Below are positions 1 to 8,281 of a DNA stretch of 64,000 bases, piece after piece; position 1 is the first letter of the stretch; each line of letters begins with the position of its first letter. Under the pieces are notes generated by a model that made no database searches, had not been told where the DNA came from, and worked only from the letters and a program-made list of their open reading frames with translations. The position numbers and the translations under genes are program-made. This DNA is from Streptomyces sp. man185. Its GTDB lineage: Bacteria; Actinomycetota; Actinomycetes; Streptomycetales; Streptomycetaceae. Location: the NCBI GenBank assembly GCA_002551355.1, contig NTHE01000010.1, positions 62,001 to 126,000 of the forward strand, written 5' to 3'.

Positions 1-179
1 GGGTGCGCGCGGCTGGCGGCGAGGCCGCTGGACTCGGTGATGCGGGGGTCCTCGATCGTGAAGTCACGGTCGGCCCGGCCGTCGTCGGCCACGGCCGGAC
101 CGCCCCCGGCGAGCAGCAGAAGAGCGGCGGCGAGGGCGGCGGCACGGGTGCCCGCCGGGCCGGTCAGATACGAACGCAT
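1..179 (-). CDS. Secreted protein, N-terminal part only
   Basis: Only the first 59 codons lie in the window; the gene continues to the left. The leftward ATG at 179 opens a typical Sec signal peptide: MRSY, then an Ala/Leu-rich core and a probable cleavage after AVA at about residue 32, before DDGRAD. The mature start contains the stretch ITESSGLAASRAH, which I associate from memory with Streptomyces secreted proteins annotated as WD40 or esterase-like (phytase-type propeller) proteins. That family link is uncertain because only about 25 mature residues are visible. It diverges from the SGNH hydrolase at 238 with 58 bases between the start codons. Confidence 0.7.
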   Translation of the reverse strand, partial: MRSYLTGPAGTRAAALAAALLLLAGGGPAVADDGRADRDFTIEDPRITESSGLAASRAH

Positions 180-237
180 GGCCCAAGTGTCCATCGTCAC
201 GTCGCAGGCCGGAGGCATGATCGGCCATGATGACGCC

Positions 238-957
238 ATGCGTTTCCTCTTCGTCGGCGATTCCATGACCATCGGGTGCGCCGGCGACTTCACCTGGCGC
301 TACCGGATGTGGCAGCACCTGGAGGCGTTCCCCGGCCTCCCGTACGAGATCGTCGGCCCGCGCTCGACGCTGCACGACGCGGAGGCGAACGCCCCGCTCT
401 CCCACGCGTACGCCGAGCCGTCCTTCCCGCCCGCCGCCCGCCGTCATCTGTCCGGCTGGGGCGAGGGCTGGCTGCACATGGCCCCGATGATCGCGGACGC
501 GGTACGCGGGGCGGAGGCGGACATCCTGCTGGTCTCGCTCGGCCTGATAGACCTCGGGTTCTACACGGACGCCGAGCAGACGGCGGCGAACGCCCGCACG
601 TTCGTCACGGCGGCGCGCACGGCGAACCCGCGCATCCGCATGGTGCTGCTCCCGGTGATACCGAACGTCCGGGCCGAGACGGACGCCCCCTTCGCCGCCT
701 CGTGCGCCCGCTTCAACGAGCTGCTCGCCAAGGCTGTGGCCGACCTCGGCACCCCCGCCTCCCCGCTTCTCCTGGCCTCGCACCCGCCGGGCTACGACAT
801 CCATACGGACACGTACGACGGCACGCACCCCGGCCCGACCGGCGAACACCTCCTCGCGGCCGCATTCGCCGACGCGATGCACCAGGGGTGGGGGCTGGGC
901 GGACCGTACGCGGGGCAGCCGGCGCTGGTCGGCGGACCGGTCACCGCGGAGGGCTGA
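238..957 (+). CDS. SGNH/GDSL-type hydrolase
   Basis: This 239-residue protein is probably a cytoplasmic or loosely exported SGNH-fold esterase or lipase; no signal peptide is visible. The block I motif FVGDSMTIG places the nucleophile at Ser9, and the block V motif DGTHPGPTGEH gives Asp194 and His197 of the catalytic Asp-x-x-His. The length fits single-domain GDSL hydrolases. I chose the ATG at 238 because the GDS motif normally lies within about ten residues of the start; an in-frame ATG at 217 would add seven residues. Neither start has a strong ribosome binding site. The substrate cannot be read from the sequence. Confidence 0.85.
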   Translation: MRFLFVGDSMTIGCAGDFTWRYRMWQHLEAFPGLPYEIVGPRSTLHDAEANAPLSHAYAEPSFPPAARRHLSGWGEGWLHMAPMIADAVRGAEADILLVSLGLIDLGFYTDAEQTAANARTFVTAARTANPRIRMVLLPVIPNVRAETDAPFAASCARFNELLAKAVADLGTPASPLLLASHPPGYDIHTDTYDGTHPGPTGEHLLAAAFADAMHQGWGLGGPYAGQPALVGGPVTAEG

Positions 958-1046
958 CCCGCCCCGAAGGCGGCTCCCAGACCGAGCAGTCGTGCGCGAA
1001 GAACACTCGCCGCGGGTCGACACGATGCCGACGGAGACAGCCCCCC

Positions 1047-1688
1047 TCACCCGCTCCGCTGCGACCCCAGCATCGACAGGGCCAGCTGCGTCAGTTCACC
1101 GGAGACCTCACCGGGACGGGCCCGGCGGCAGCGGCGGGCGTGGTGGGCCATCAGTTCGTGGACCGTGCCGACCATCACCATCACGTCGACCCGGTGGTCC
1201 CGGTCCTCCGCCTCGCCCCGGTCCACCGCCCGCTCGGCCTCCCCCGTCAGGAACTCCGTCCACAGCGCCCGCCAGAGCTTGCAGTGCTCGTCCACCACGG
1301 CGCTCACGCCCAGCACCTCGACAAACGTCACACGGGCCTCGCGCGGGTCTCTGGTGACGGCCTCCACGTAGGCGTCGAAGAGCCGCCGGACCCGCTCCTC
1401 GATCGAGCACTCCTCGATGTCCTCGGACAGCAGGGCGCGCTCCGCCGCCCGCAGCCCGGTCGTCGTGACCCGGTTGTGGAGGGCGATGAGCAGCCCCTCC
1501 CGGGAGCCGTACTCCTGACGCAGCACCTCGACCGGCACACCGGCCGCCTCGCACACATCATGCTCGGCGGTCGCCCGGTATCCGTTGATGCCGTACAACT
1601 CCCTGGCTGCTTCGAGAAGTTGTTCCCGCGCCTGTGTGCGCGCGGCATCCCCGGGCCCGGTCCGCTGAACCGTCCAGCTGTCCGCCAC
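1047..1688 (-). CDS. TetR-family transcriptional regulator
   Basis: The 213-residue product has a TetR-type N-terminal DNA-binding domain at about residues 20-65 (AREQLLEAARELYGINGYR, then the recognition region VCEAAGVPVEVLRQEYGSRE) followed by an all-helical ligand domain. The GTG start at 1688 is supported by AAGGAGG four bases upstream; a longer frame to 1793 exists but its extra N-terminus is low-complexity and lacks a better start. The helix ending in YGSREGLL replaces the more usual YYHF form. A TTGAAC/GTTCAA inverted repeat at 1933-1946, between this gene and the membrane protein at 2028, is a candidate operator. The ligand and targets are unknown. Confidence 0.82.
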   Translation of the reverse strand: MADSWTVQRTGPGDAARTQAREQLLEAARELYGINGYRATAEHDVCEAAGVPVEVLRQEYGSREGLLIALHNRVTTTGLRAAERALLSEDIEECSIEERVRRLFDAYVEAVTRDPREARVTFVEVLGVSAVVDEHCKLWRALWTEFLTGEAERAVDRGEAEDRDHRVDVMVMVGTVHELMAHHARRCRRARPGEVSGELTQLALSMLGSQRSG

Positions 1689-2027
1689 CGGTCCTCCTTG
1701 AGGGCAAGGTGCGGGAGAGACGCCTGCGCGCCTCTGCACGAACCGCCGCCCCATTGTGCTCGCCCCGCCGTCGTCCGGACGGCCGCGCCACACCCATACG
1801 GGGGAATACCCGCACGCGGAAACGCTTCTTCTTCAGGCGCCCGGGCGCGCCCGCACACCCGTCCTAGCCGACCGCTTTCGACCCCCTGCCACCCGCCCGC
1901 ACAGGCGTCCCCCTCGCACCGCCAACCCCGCGTTGAACGTGTTCAAACCGCTCTGGCACGATGGCCGTGGCTGCCGCCCCGGGTGGGCGTGCCGCACGTA
2001 CATCACCGCGTGCAAGGGGGACTGACG
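1689..2027. other. Intergenic region between divergent genes
   Basis: This 339-base gap separates the TetR regulator (leftward) from the membrane protein (rightward). I found no supported coding frame. It contains the inverted repeat at 1933-1946 and, just before the 2028 start, the purine-rich ribosome binding site AAGGGGG. Short frames on both strands here lack start context and family features. Confidence 0.7.
1933..1946. promoter_or_regulatory. Candidate TetR-type operator palindrome
   Basis: The sequence TTGAACGTGTTCAA is a perfect 6+6 inverted repeat with a two-base spacer, 82 bases upstream of the membrane protein start. Its size and position fit a TetR-family operator, and a TetR regulator is the divergent neighbour. 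Assigning this site to that regulator is inference. Confidence 0.45.
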
Positions 2028-2936
2028 ATGGACAAGACAGGAAGACCGGGGAAGGAGCGGCTCTTCGGGCTGTCGCTGCTGCTCTCGATCCTGGCGCTGC
2101 TCCTGGAAGCGACGCTCGCGCTCGTCGTGTCCGTCGTGTACGACGTCACGCAGGAGTCACCGAACGCGGGCGGCGGCGGTTCGGCGATGTTCATCTTCCT
2201 TCTGCCCGTGATCGCCGTGTTCGCGACCGTGGTCGCCGGCGCCCTGTCCGTGGGCCTCGTCTTCCCGACCGCGTGGCTCAGCGACGCACTGGGGCGCCGG
2301 TTCGGCGGGCGTGAGGTGTGGTGGTGGGTTCCGGTGGTGGCGGGGGCCGTCTCCCTCGTGCTCGTCGGCGCCGTCGTCGCCCTGGCCGGCGGCGCGGGCG
2401 CCGGCGCCGCCGCCCTGGGATGGTTCCTGACCACGGCCGCGCTCACCGTCCCGGCGCTGCTCTGGCGGTCGCGCCGGGAGCGGGTCTTCGGGCCGGTGGC
2501 CCTGTGGGGAGTGGCCGCCGTCGTCCTCACCGCCGTCCTCGGCGGCGTCGGCCTGGGGACGGGGGTGCTCAAGGAATACCGTCCGCCGGCGGTCACCTCG
2601 GCGGACCTCGTCGGCCGCTGGTCCGACGGACACGGCGCAACGCTCACCTTCACGGCCGACGGCCGGGTCACCGCCGACGGCATCGACGACGACCTCGGCG
2701 GCTGGGGGCATGAGGACGGGGACAACGACGGCGACATCTGCACGGGGCAGGGCACCTGGACGTACGAACCCGGCGGGGACCGATGGTCACAGGTGGTGGA
2801 CGTCAGGGTCGACTCGTGCACGTACGGCACCTGGAACGTCGGCGGTACGGAGAGCCGGCCCGACCTCTACCAGTACATCGGCGACCCGGACTCCTGGGAC
2901 CTGTACGAGCTGACGAGGACGTCCGAAGGGCCGTGA
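2028..2936 (+). CDS. Polytopic membrane protein with extracytoplasmic C-terminal domain
   Basis: The 302-residue protein has about five predicted membrane segments (about residues 12-38, 50-80, 92-117, 120-140 and 148-171) and a soluble C-terminal domain from about residue 180. That domain (LVGRWSDGHGATLTFTADGR and later acidic DNDGD) has the strand pattern of a small beta-barrel or lipocalin-like module, but I do not recognise a named family. The ATG at 2028 follows AAGGGGG with good spacing. It may be controlled by the divergent TetR regulator through the palindrome at 1933. The function is unknown. Confidence 0.75.
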   Translation: MDKTGRPGKERLFGLSLLLSILALLLEATLALVVSVVYDVTQESPNAGGGGSAMFIFLLPVIAVFATVVAGALSVGLVFPTAWLSDALGRRFGGREVWWWVPVVAGAVSLVLVGAVVALAGGAGAGAAALGWFLTTAALTVPALLWRSRRERVFGPVALWGVAAVVLTAVLGGVGLGTGVLKEYRPPAVTSADLVGRWSDGHGATLTFTADGRVTADGIDDDLGGWGHEDGDNDGDICTGQGTWTYEPGGDRWSQVVDVRVDSCTYGTWNVGGTESRPDLYQYIGDPDSWDLYELTRTSEGP

Positions 2937-2982
2937 CTCCGCCCCTCCCCTCGCGCGCCCCGCCTCACCCCTGACGGTGAAC

Positions 2983-5277
2983 TCACTCCTTGACCGTGAA
3001 CTCCCCCCGCAGCAGCGCCTCGTCCCGGGACGACGGGCCCACCAGCAGCTCGAAGCGGCCCGGCTCCACGACGCGGACGCCCTCCGCGTCCACCAGCGTG
3101 CAGTCGGCCACCGGAAGCTCGAAGAGCATCTCGCGCGACTCCCCCGGGGCCAGCTCCACCTGCCGGTAGGCCTTCAGCTCCTTCTCCGCCCAGGTCACCG
3201 ACGTCACCGTGTCGCTCACGTACACCTGCACCGTCTCCAGCGCGGCCCGTGCCCCCGTGTTGGTCACCGTGACCCGGGCCCGTACGGTCTCCGACTCGTC
3301 GACCACCGCCGTCAGCACCTCCAGGTCCGTGTAAGCGACCGTCGAATAGCTCAGCCCCTCGCCGAACGCGAACGCCGGGCGCTGCGTGAGGTCCGCGTAG
3401 CGCGAACCGTGCTGGCCGCGCACCTGGTTGTAGTACGTCGGCTGCTGGCCCGCGTGCCGGGCGAACGACAGCGGCAGCCTGCCCGTCGGTTCGATCAGGC
3501 CGAGGAGCAGTTCCGCGACCGCCCGGCCGCCGAGCATGCCCGGGTTGGCCGCGTACACGATCGCCGCCGCACCGAGCGCGGACGGCGGCAGCACCAGCGG
3601 CTTGGAGCTGATGACCACGACGACCAGCGGCTTCCCCGTCGCCGCCAGGGCGTCCAGCAACGCCACCTGGTCGCCGACGAGTTCGAGCGTCGCGGTGGAC
3701 TTGCCCTCGCCGATCAGCTCGATCCGGTCGCCGACGACGGCCACCACGTGGTCGGCGGCATCGGCGGCGGCGACCGCGTCGCCGATCAGCGCCGGGTCGG
3801 GCGCGGCCGGGACGACGACCTCGGGTCGGGGCTGCCCGTCGGGGAAGAACTCCCCCTCCGGGTCGGGCCCGACGTCCAGGATCCGGGCGCCGGGCGCGTA
3901 CGAGACGGCCCAGCCAGCGGGGACATGGTCGCGGAAGCCGTCGAGGACCGTACGGATCATGGCGCGCGGCTGGCCGTCCGGCAGCCAGTCGGCCTGCCCG
4001 GAGGAGCCCGCCCAGTCGCCCAGCTGGGTCTGTGCGTCATCCGCGTTGGGTCCGATCACTGCCACCGTACGGGGGCGGTCGGAGGCGGCAGCGGGCCTGC
4101 CCCGGCCGTTCTCGTCCGCCGTCAGGCCGCCCGCGAACGGCAGCGTGCCGTCGTTCGTCAGCAGCACCAGCGAGCGGCGCGCCGCCTCCAGGTTCAGCAC
4201 CGCGTGCGCCCCGCTGCCGATGACCTCGGCCTGTCGGCCGGCGTCGGGATGGCGCGGGTTCTCGAAGAGGCCCAGCTCGAACTTGAGCGTCAGGATGCGG
4301 CGTACGGCGGCGTCGATCTCCGTCTCCGTCAACGCGCCTTGGTTCACCGCCTCCTGGGCCCCCGCGAAGAAGTTCGACGTGGTCATCACCATGTCGTTGC
4401 CCGCGCGGACCGCCGCGGCCGACGCCTGCGCGTAGTCGGCGTAGACCTTCTGCTCCCACACCATGCGGCCGACGTTGTCCCAGTCGGTGACCAGGGTCCC
4501 GGTGTAGCCCCACTCGCCGCGCAGCACCTCGTCGAGCAGCCAGTTGTTGACCGTGATCGGCACGCCGTCCATCGACTGGTAGCCGAGCATGAACGTCCGG
4601 CAGCCCTCCTTCGCGACCCGCTCGAACGGCGGCAGGAACCAGGAGCGCAGCTTGCGCCGCGAGATGTCCGCCTCGCTGGCGTCCCGGCCGCCCTGGGTCT
4701 CGGAGTACCCGGCGAAGTGCTTGGCGCAGGCCAGGATCGCGGTCGGGTCGTCGAGGCCGTCGCCCTGGTAGCCGCGCACCATCGCGGAGGCCAACTCACC
4801 GATCAGGAAGGGGTCCTCGCCGAAGGTCTCGCTCACCCGGCCCCACCGCAGGTCCCGGGTGATGCAGAGCACCGGCGAGAACGTCCAGTGCACCCCGGTC
4901 GCCGCTACCTCGACCGCCGTCGCCCGCGCGATCCGCTCCACCAGCTCCGCGTCCCAGGTGGCGGCCATCCCGAGCTGCGTCGGGTAGATCGTGGCCCCCT
5001 CCCAGAACGAGTGCCCGTGGATGCAGTCCTCCGCGACGAGCAGCGGGATACGCAGCCGGGTCTTCGCGGTGAGCGCGGCGGCCTCGCGCACCCGCTCCGG
5101 CGAGGCGTGCAGGATCGAGCCCGCGTGCAGGTCCACGACGAGGTGCCGCACACCCTCCTTGGCGTTGAGCTGGAGCATCTGGCCGACCTTCTCGGGCAGC
5201 GTCATGCGCCCCAGGAGGTCGGCGACCCGCTCCGCGACGGGCAGCGCGGGGTCGAGGTACGGCGGCTTGAGACCCAC
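2983..5277 (-). CDS. Glycoside hydrolase family 3 beta-glucosidase
   Basis: The 764-residue enzyme should hydrolyse beta-linked glucosides or xylosides with a retaining mechanism. It has the GH3 N-terminal barrel (EKVGQMLQLNAKEGV, GEDPFLIGE, ACAKHFAGYSETQGG), the nucleophile Asp265 in LVTDWDNV, the GH3 C-terminal sandwich (about residues 365-590) and a fibronectin III-like tail (about 640-760). There is no signal peptide, so it probably acts inside the cell on imported oligosaccharides. I place the start at the GTG at 5277, preceded by GGAAGGAAG; an upstream ATG at 5310 would add a repetitive AVV stretch encoded by a 9-base direct repeat. It is divergent from a TetR regulator at 5417, the likely local repressor. 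Confidence 0.93.
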   Translation of the reverse strand: MGLKPPYLDPALPVAERVADLLGRMTLPEKVGQMLQLNAKEGVRHLVVDLHAGSILHASPERVREAAALTAKTRLRIPLLVAEDCIHGHSFWEGATIYPTQLGMAATWDAELVERIARATAVEVAATGVHWTFSPVLCITRDLRWGRVSETFGEDPFLIGELASAMVRGYQGDGLDDPTAILACAKHFAGYSETQGGRDASEADISRRKLRSWFLPPFERVAKEGCRTFMLGYQSMDGVPITVNNWLLDEVLRGEWGYTGTLVTDWDNVGRMVWEQKVYADYAQASAAAVRAGNDMVMTTSNFFAGAQEAVNQGALTETEIDAAVRRILTLKFELGLFENPRHPDAGRQAEVIGSGAHAVLNLEAARRSLVLLTNDGTLPFAGGLTADENGRGRPAAASDRPRTVAVIGPNADDAQTQLGDWAGSSGQADWLPDGQPRAMIRTVLDGFRDHVPAGWAVSYAPGARILDVGPDPEGEFFPDGQPRPEVVVPAAPDPALIGDAVAAADAADHVVAVVGDRIELIGEGKSTATLELVGDQVALLDALAATGKPLVVVVISSKPLVLPPSALGAAAIVYAANPGMLGGRAVAELLLGLIEPTGRLPLSFARHAGQQPTYYNQVRGQHGSRYADLTQRPAFAFGEGLSYSTVAYTDLEVLTAVVDESETVRARVTVTNTGARAALETVQVYVSDTVTSVTWAEKELKAYRQVELAPGESREMLFELPVADCTLVDAEGVRVVEPGRFELLVGPSSRDEALLRGEFTVKE

Positions 5278-5416
5278 AGGACTTCCTTCCACGACGGCCA
5301 CGACGGCCACGACGGCACTCGCAGCACCGTACGCTCAATCCCGACCGCTTGGTAAGTATTCGCCCCTGTGAGAATCTGGGGCGGAACGAGAGAGGGCGTC
5401 CGATGACAGCGGGTGA
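5278..5416. promoter_or_regulatory. Divergent promoter region of GH3 and TetR genes
   Basis: The 139-base gap must carry both promoters. It contains three tandem copies of the 9-base unit CCACGACGG at about 5290-5317 and an imperfect CGCCCC/GGGGCG inverted repeat at about 5364-5388. A seven-codon frame at 5403-5426 overlaps the regulator start but has no support as a gene. The operator was not resolved. Confidence 0.5.
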
Positions 5417-6022
5417 ATGCGCGTGACCCCGGGAACCCGGCGCGGCTACGCCAAGGGCCGGGCCAAGCGGACCGAGATCCTCGACCAGGCGATGACCCTG
5501 TTCGGCGAGGCCGGCTACCGGGGCGCGTCGCTGCGCGTCATCGCCACCCGCTGCGGCATCTCCCACCCGGGCCTCCTGCACCACTTCCCGACGAAGGAGG
5601 CCCTGCTCCTCGCCGTCCTCCAGCGCCGCGACGACGTGGACGACGAGTGGCTGGCGCTCGGCGTCACCCGGGGCGTGGACCATCTGCGCCGGCTGGTGGA
5701 CCTCGCCGAGCTGAACGCCAAGCGGCGCGGGATCGTGGAGCTGTTCTCGGTGGTCGCGGCGGAGGCCACCGCCCCCGACCACCCGGCGCACGGGTACTTC
5801 GAGGCCCGCTACCGTACGTCCGTCGCCAACACCGAACGCGCCTACCTCCGGATTCGGGAGGCGGGCGAGCTGCGCGACGGCATCGAACCCGCCGCCGCCG
5901 CTCAGCAGTTGATCGCCCTGATGGACGGACTCCAGATCCAGTGGCTGATCAGCGACTGCACGACGGACATGGCGGGCGTCCTGCGAGCCCACGTCCAGGC
6001 CCAGTTGACCGTACCGTTCTGA
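5417..6022 (+). CDS. TetR-family regulator, probably of the GH3 gene
   Basis: The 201-residue protein starts with a clear TetR HTH domain (RTEILDQAMTLFGEAGYRG, CGISHPGLLHHFPTKEALL at about residues 18-65) and a TetR C-terminal ligand domain of normal length. The ATG at 5417 is used here; an in-frame GTG two codons later is also possible. It is divergent from the beta-glucosidase gene with 139 bases between starts, which suggests it represses that gene and itself in response to a sugar or glucoside. The regulatory link is inference from position. Confidence 0.88.
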   Translation: MRVTPGTRRGYAKGRAKRTEILDQAMTLFGEAGYRGASLRVIATRCGISHPGLLHHFPTKEALLLAVLQRRDDVDDEWLALGVTRGVDHLRRLVDLAELNAKRRGIVELFSVVAAEATAPDHPAHGYFEARYRTSVANTERAYLRIREAGELRDGIEPAAAAQQLIALMDGLQIQWLISDCTTDMAGVLRAHVQAQLTVPF

Positions 6023-6134
6023 GTCTTCGGAGCTCCGAGCCTTGGACCTCCGAGCCTTTGGACCTCGTCGGTCAGCGTGCTCGTCCAGGTGTCGGCCTCT
6101 CTCGCCGTCGCCCTCGCCTGCACCGCCGCGTTCC

Positions 6135-6491
6135 TCAGCCGAAGGCGACGCCCAGGAAGAACGGGGCCAGGGTCAGCGTCACCGCCACTGACCAGTACGG
6201 GTACGGGGACGCTTCGCTGATCAGCCTGCGCCGCATCCACAGGTTGATCAGGGTCCAGAACCCTCCGAAGCAGGCCACCACCGGCACGACGATGACCAGC
6301 CACAACAGCATCCCGTCGTTCTCGGTCGCTTCCCGCTGGGTCCACCCCAGCTCCGCCAGGGGCCCGTTGGACAGGACGTACCAGATCAGGAAGATCGGCA
6401 CCACGGCCGGCATCCCGAGCACCAGGTTCGCCACCACCGGGACGGAGGACTTCCACAGTCGCGCTTTCTCCACCGCCGGAGCCTGCATCAA
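6135..6491 (-). CDS. Small three-segment membrane protein
   Basis: This 118-residue protein has three hydrophobic segments (about residues 18-41, 62-86 and 100-118), with a basic loop around MRRRLISEA. Its start overlaps the end of the CPBP protease gene by four bases (ATGA), so the two are almost certainly translationally coupled. It is the last gene of a leftward run of histidine kinase, response regulator, CPBP protease and this protein. I do not recognise a family. A role in immunity or signalling next to the lanthipeptide genes is possible but rests only on position. Confidence 0.72.
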   Translation of the reverse strand: MMQAPAVEKARLWKSSVPVVANLVLGMPAVVPIFLIWYVLSNGPLAELGWTQREATENDGMLLWLVIVVPVVACFGGFWTLINLWMRRRLISEASPYPYWSVAVTLTLAPFFLGVAFG

Positions 6492-7615
6492 GGACTCACC
6501 CGCTCGACCCCGCGGCGACCGGCGATCCGGGCCATGGTGAGGCAGTACAGCGGGGCGAAGACGAGCTCCACCACCATCGCCTGCCAGGGCGCGTCGGCGG
6601 CGGTCTCCGTGCTGGCCAGTTCACCGAAGCCCGCCGCCAGCCCGAAGGCCAGCAGGTTGTTCGCGACGTGCATGACGATCACGGCTTCGAGTCCGCCGGT
6701 ACGGATCACCAGCCAGCCCCACCACAGCGCCGAGTAGAGCAGCAGCAGGAACCCGGACCACTCACCGAACCCGTGGGCCAGGGCGAAGAGGAGGGACGCC
6801 AGCACGATCGCGGGCCAGGGCGACCGCACGGTCCGGCCGATGACCTGGACCAGCCAGCCCCGGAAGACGTACTCCTCGGCAGCGGCCTGGAACGGGACGA
6901 GCGCCAGCACCACGGCCAGGCTCAGCAGAAAGACGGGCCACCCCGGGAAGCCGCTCCCCGTCTCCCCGAGCGGCTCGTCGTTCCAGGTCCAGGCGATCAG
7001 CAGACCGATCTGCACGATCATCAGCGGGAAGGCCACGGCGGCGCACCGCCAGAGCCAGCCCCAGCGCAGCCGCCCGACGACGGAGGACACGGTCCCGGCG
7101 GGGCGGCGGCCCAGCAGCCGGGCCGCTCCCAGGACGATGGGTATGCCGACCGCGATGCCGAGGAGCTGGACGGCCAGATCCGCGACGGGGTCCTCGAAGA
7201 AGAGGTCGCTGTCCGCCGAGGTGGGGCCCGCGTCCAGCAGCTCCGCGATGACGAGGCCGGCCAGGCTGATGACCAGGATGCTCGCCAGGACCATCGCCAC
7301 GACGACCGACAGCTCGCCCAGCCAGCCGAAGCGCCCGCCCTGACCGTTGCGCCCCTGCTCGTCGTAGCGGGAGCCCGCCGGCGCCCCTACCGGCCCGGTC
7401 GGCGGACGGCTCCACTCCGGGGGCCGGTCCCAGCCCTGGTGGCCCGGCCCGGGCGGGCGCGGCGGCTGGGCCGAGGGCTGCGGCGGGGCCCAGGGCGAAG
7501 GCTGCGCCGAGGACGAGGGCGGGGCCCAGGGCGAGGGCGGCCCGTCCGTACGGGGCGGTTCGCCCGAGGGTGAGGGCGAGGACGAGGGCGGAGGCAGATC
7601 AGGAGGGTGGTTCAC
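6488..7615 (-). CDS. CPBP-family intramembrane metalloprotease
   Basis: The 375-residue protein has a Pro/Ser-rich cytoplasmic N-terminus of about 95 residues with a repeated PSPWAPP unit, then about eight membrane segments. The CPBP (Abi/CAAX protease) motifs are present: EEYVFR with Glu247, Glu248 and Arg252, FALAH, and HVANN. These form the glutamate/histidine metal site of glutamic-type intramembrane proteases. Members near bacteriocin genes are known to give self-immunity, and this one is co-transcribed with a two-component system divergent from a lanthipeptide cluster. That makes immunity or peptide processing an attractive but unproven role. The GTG at 7615 has only a weak GAAG upstream, so the start is less certain. 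Confidence 0.88.
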   Translation of the reverse strand: MNHPPDLPPPSSSPSPSGEPPRTDGPPSPWAPPSSSAQPSPWAPPQPSAQPPRPPGPGHQGWDRPPEWSRPPTGPVGAPAGSRYDEQGRNGQGGRFGWLGELSVVVAMVLASILVISLAGLVIAELLDAGPTSADSDLFFEDPVADLAVQLLGIAVGIPIVLGAARLLGRRPAGTVSSVVGRLRWGWLWRCAAVAFPLMIVQIGLLIAWTWNDEPLGETGSGFPGWPVFLLSLAVVLALVPFQAAAEEYVFRGWLVQVIGRTVRSPWPAIVLASLLFALAHGFGEWSGFLLLLYSALWWGWLVIRTGGLEAVIVMHVANNLLAFGLAAGFGELASTETAADAPWQAMVVELVFAPLYCLTMARIAGRRGVERVSP

Positions 7616-7648
7616 ACCAGCGATCTTCGGTTGCCGCCCGCGGACGGG

Positions 7649-8281
7649 TCAACGCCAGCCGTCCTCGCGGACCCGGGTCGCCAGGTCGATCTTGGTGTAG
7701 GTGGGCCGCCCCGCCTCCTGGTACTTGGCCTTCACCCGGTCCAGGTAGTACTTCGCCGTGTTCACCGTGATCCCGGCCCTGCGCGCGGTCGCCTTCAACG
7801 TGAGCCCGGAGGCGTACCCCACCAGCACCTCGCGTTCCTGGGGAGAGAGCCGGGGGCGGGTGGGGCCACGGTCGTAGGCCAGGGCGAAGGCCAGCTCCGG
7901 AGAGTGGGCGGTGCGCCCGGCCGCGATCTCGCCGACGGCCTCGACGAGTACGGACAGCTCGTGGTCCTTCGTGAGGAAGCCGTCGGCGCCGTCCGTGATG
8001 GCCGAGACGATCCGGTCGCGGTCCGCCACCACGCTGATCATCAACACCCGGCTGCCGGCCGCCCGCAGGCGGCGGATGTTGTCGGCGGGCGGCCGGTCGT
8101 CCCGCAGCATGAGGTCCAGCAGGACGACGTCCGGCGGCTCCCAGGGGCCTGCCAGCAGTTCGTCGACGGTCGCGGCGCACGCGACGAGGTGTAACCCCTC
8201 GACTCCCGCGAACCACGACCGGATGCCGTCCCGCAGCATACGGTCGTCGTCGACCACGGCGACGGTGATCACCCCGGCCAT
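7649..8281 (-). CDS. LuxR/NarL-type response regulator
   Basis: The 210-residue regulator has a receiver domain (acid pocket Asp11-Asp13, phosphoacceptor Asp56 in LLDLM, Lys105 in FLTKDH) and a C-terminal LuxR-type HTH (LSPQEREVLVGYASGLTLKA, then GITVNTAKYYLDRVKAKY). The ATG at 8281 lies inside the last codons of the kinase gene, overlapping it by 13 bases, which is typical of a kinase-regulator pair. The gene is 33 bases upstream of the CPBP protease gene. It probably acts on promoters of this operon or of the divergent lanthipeptide operon; no target is shown. Confidence 0.92.
   Translation of the reverse strand: MAGVITVAVVDDDRMLRDGIRSWFAGVEGLHLVACAATVDELLAGPWEPPDVVLLDLMLRDDRPPADNIRRLRAAGSRVLMISVVADRDRIVSAITDGADGFLTKDHELSVLVEAVGEIAAGRTAHSPELAFALAYDRGPTRPRLSPQEREVLVGYASGLTLKATARRAGITVNTAKYYLDRVKAKYQEAGRPTYTKIDLATRVREDGWR

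Noticed and set aside
2977..5355. A 792-residue plus-strand frame opposite the beta-glucosidase
   Set aside because: Low-complexity Arg/Leu/Val composition with no family motif; the minus strand is a full GH3 enzyme.
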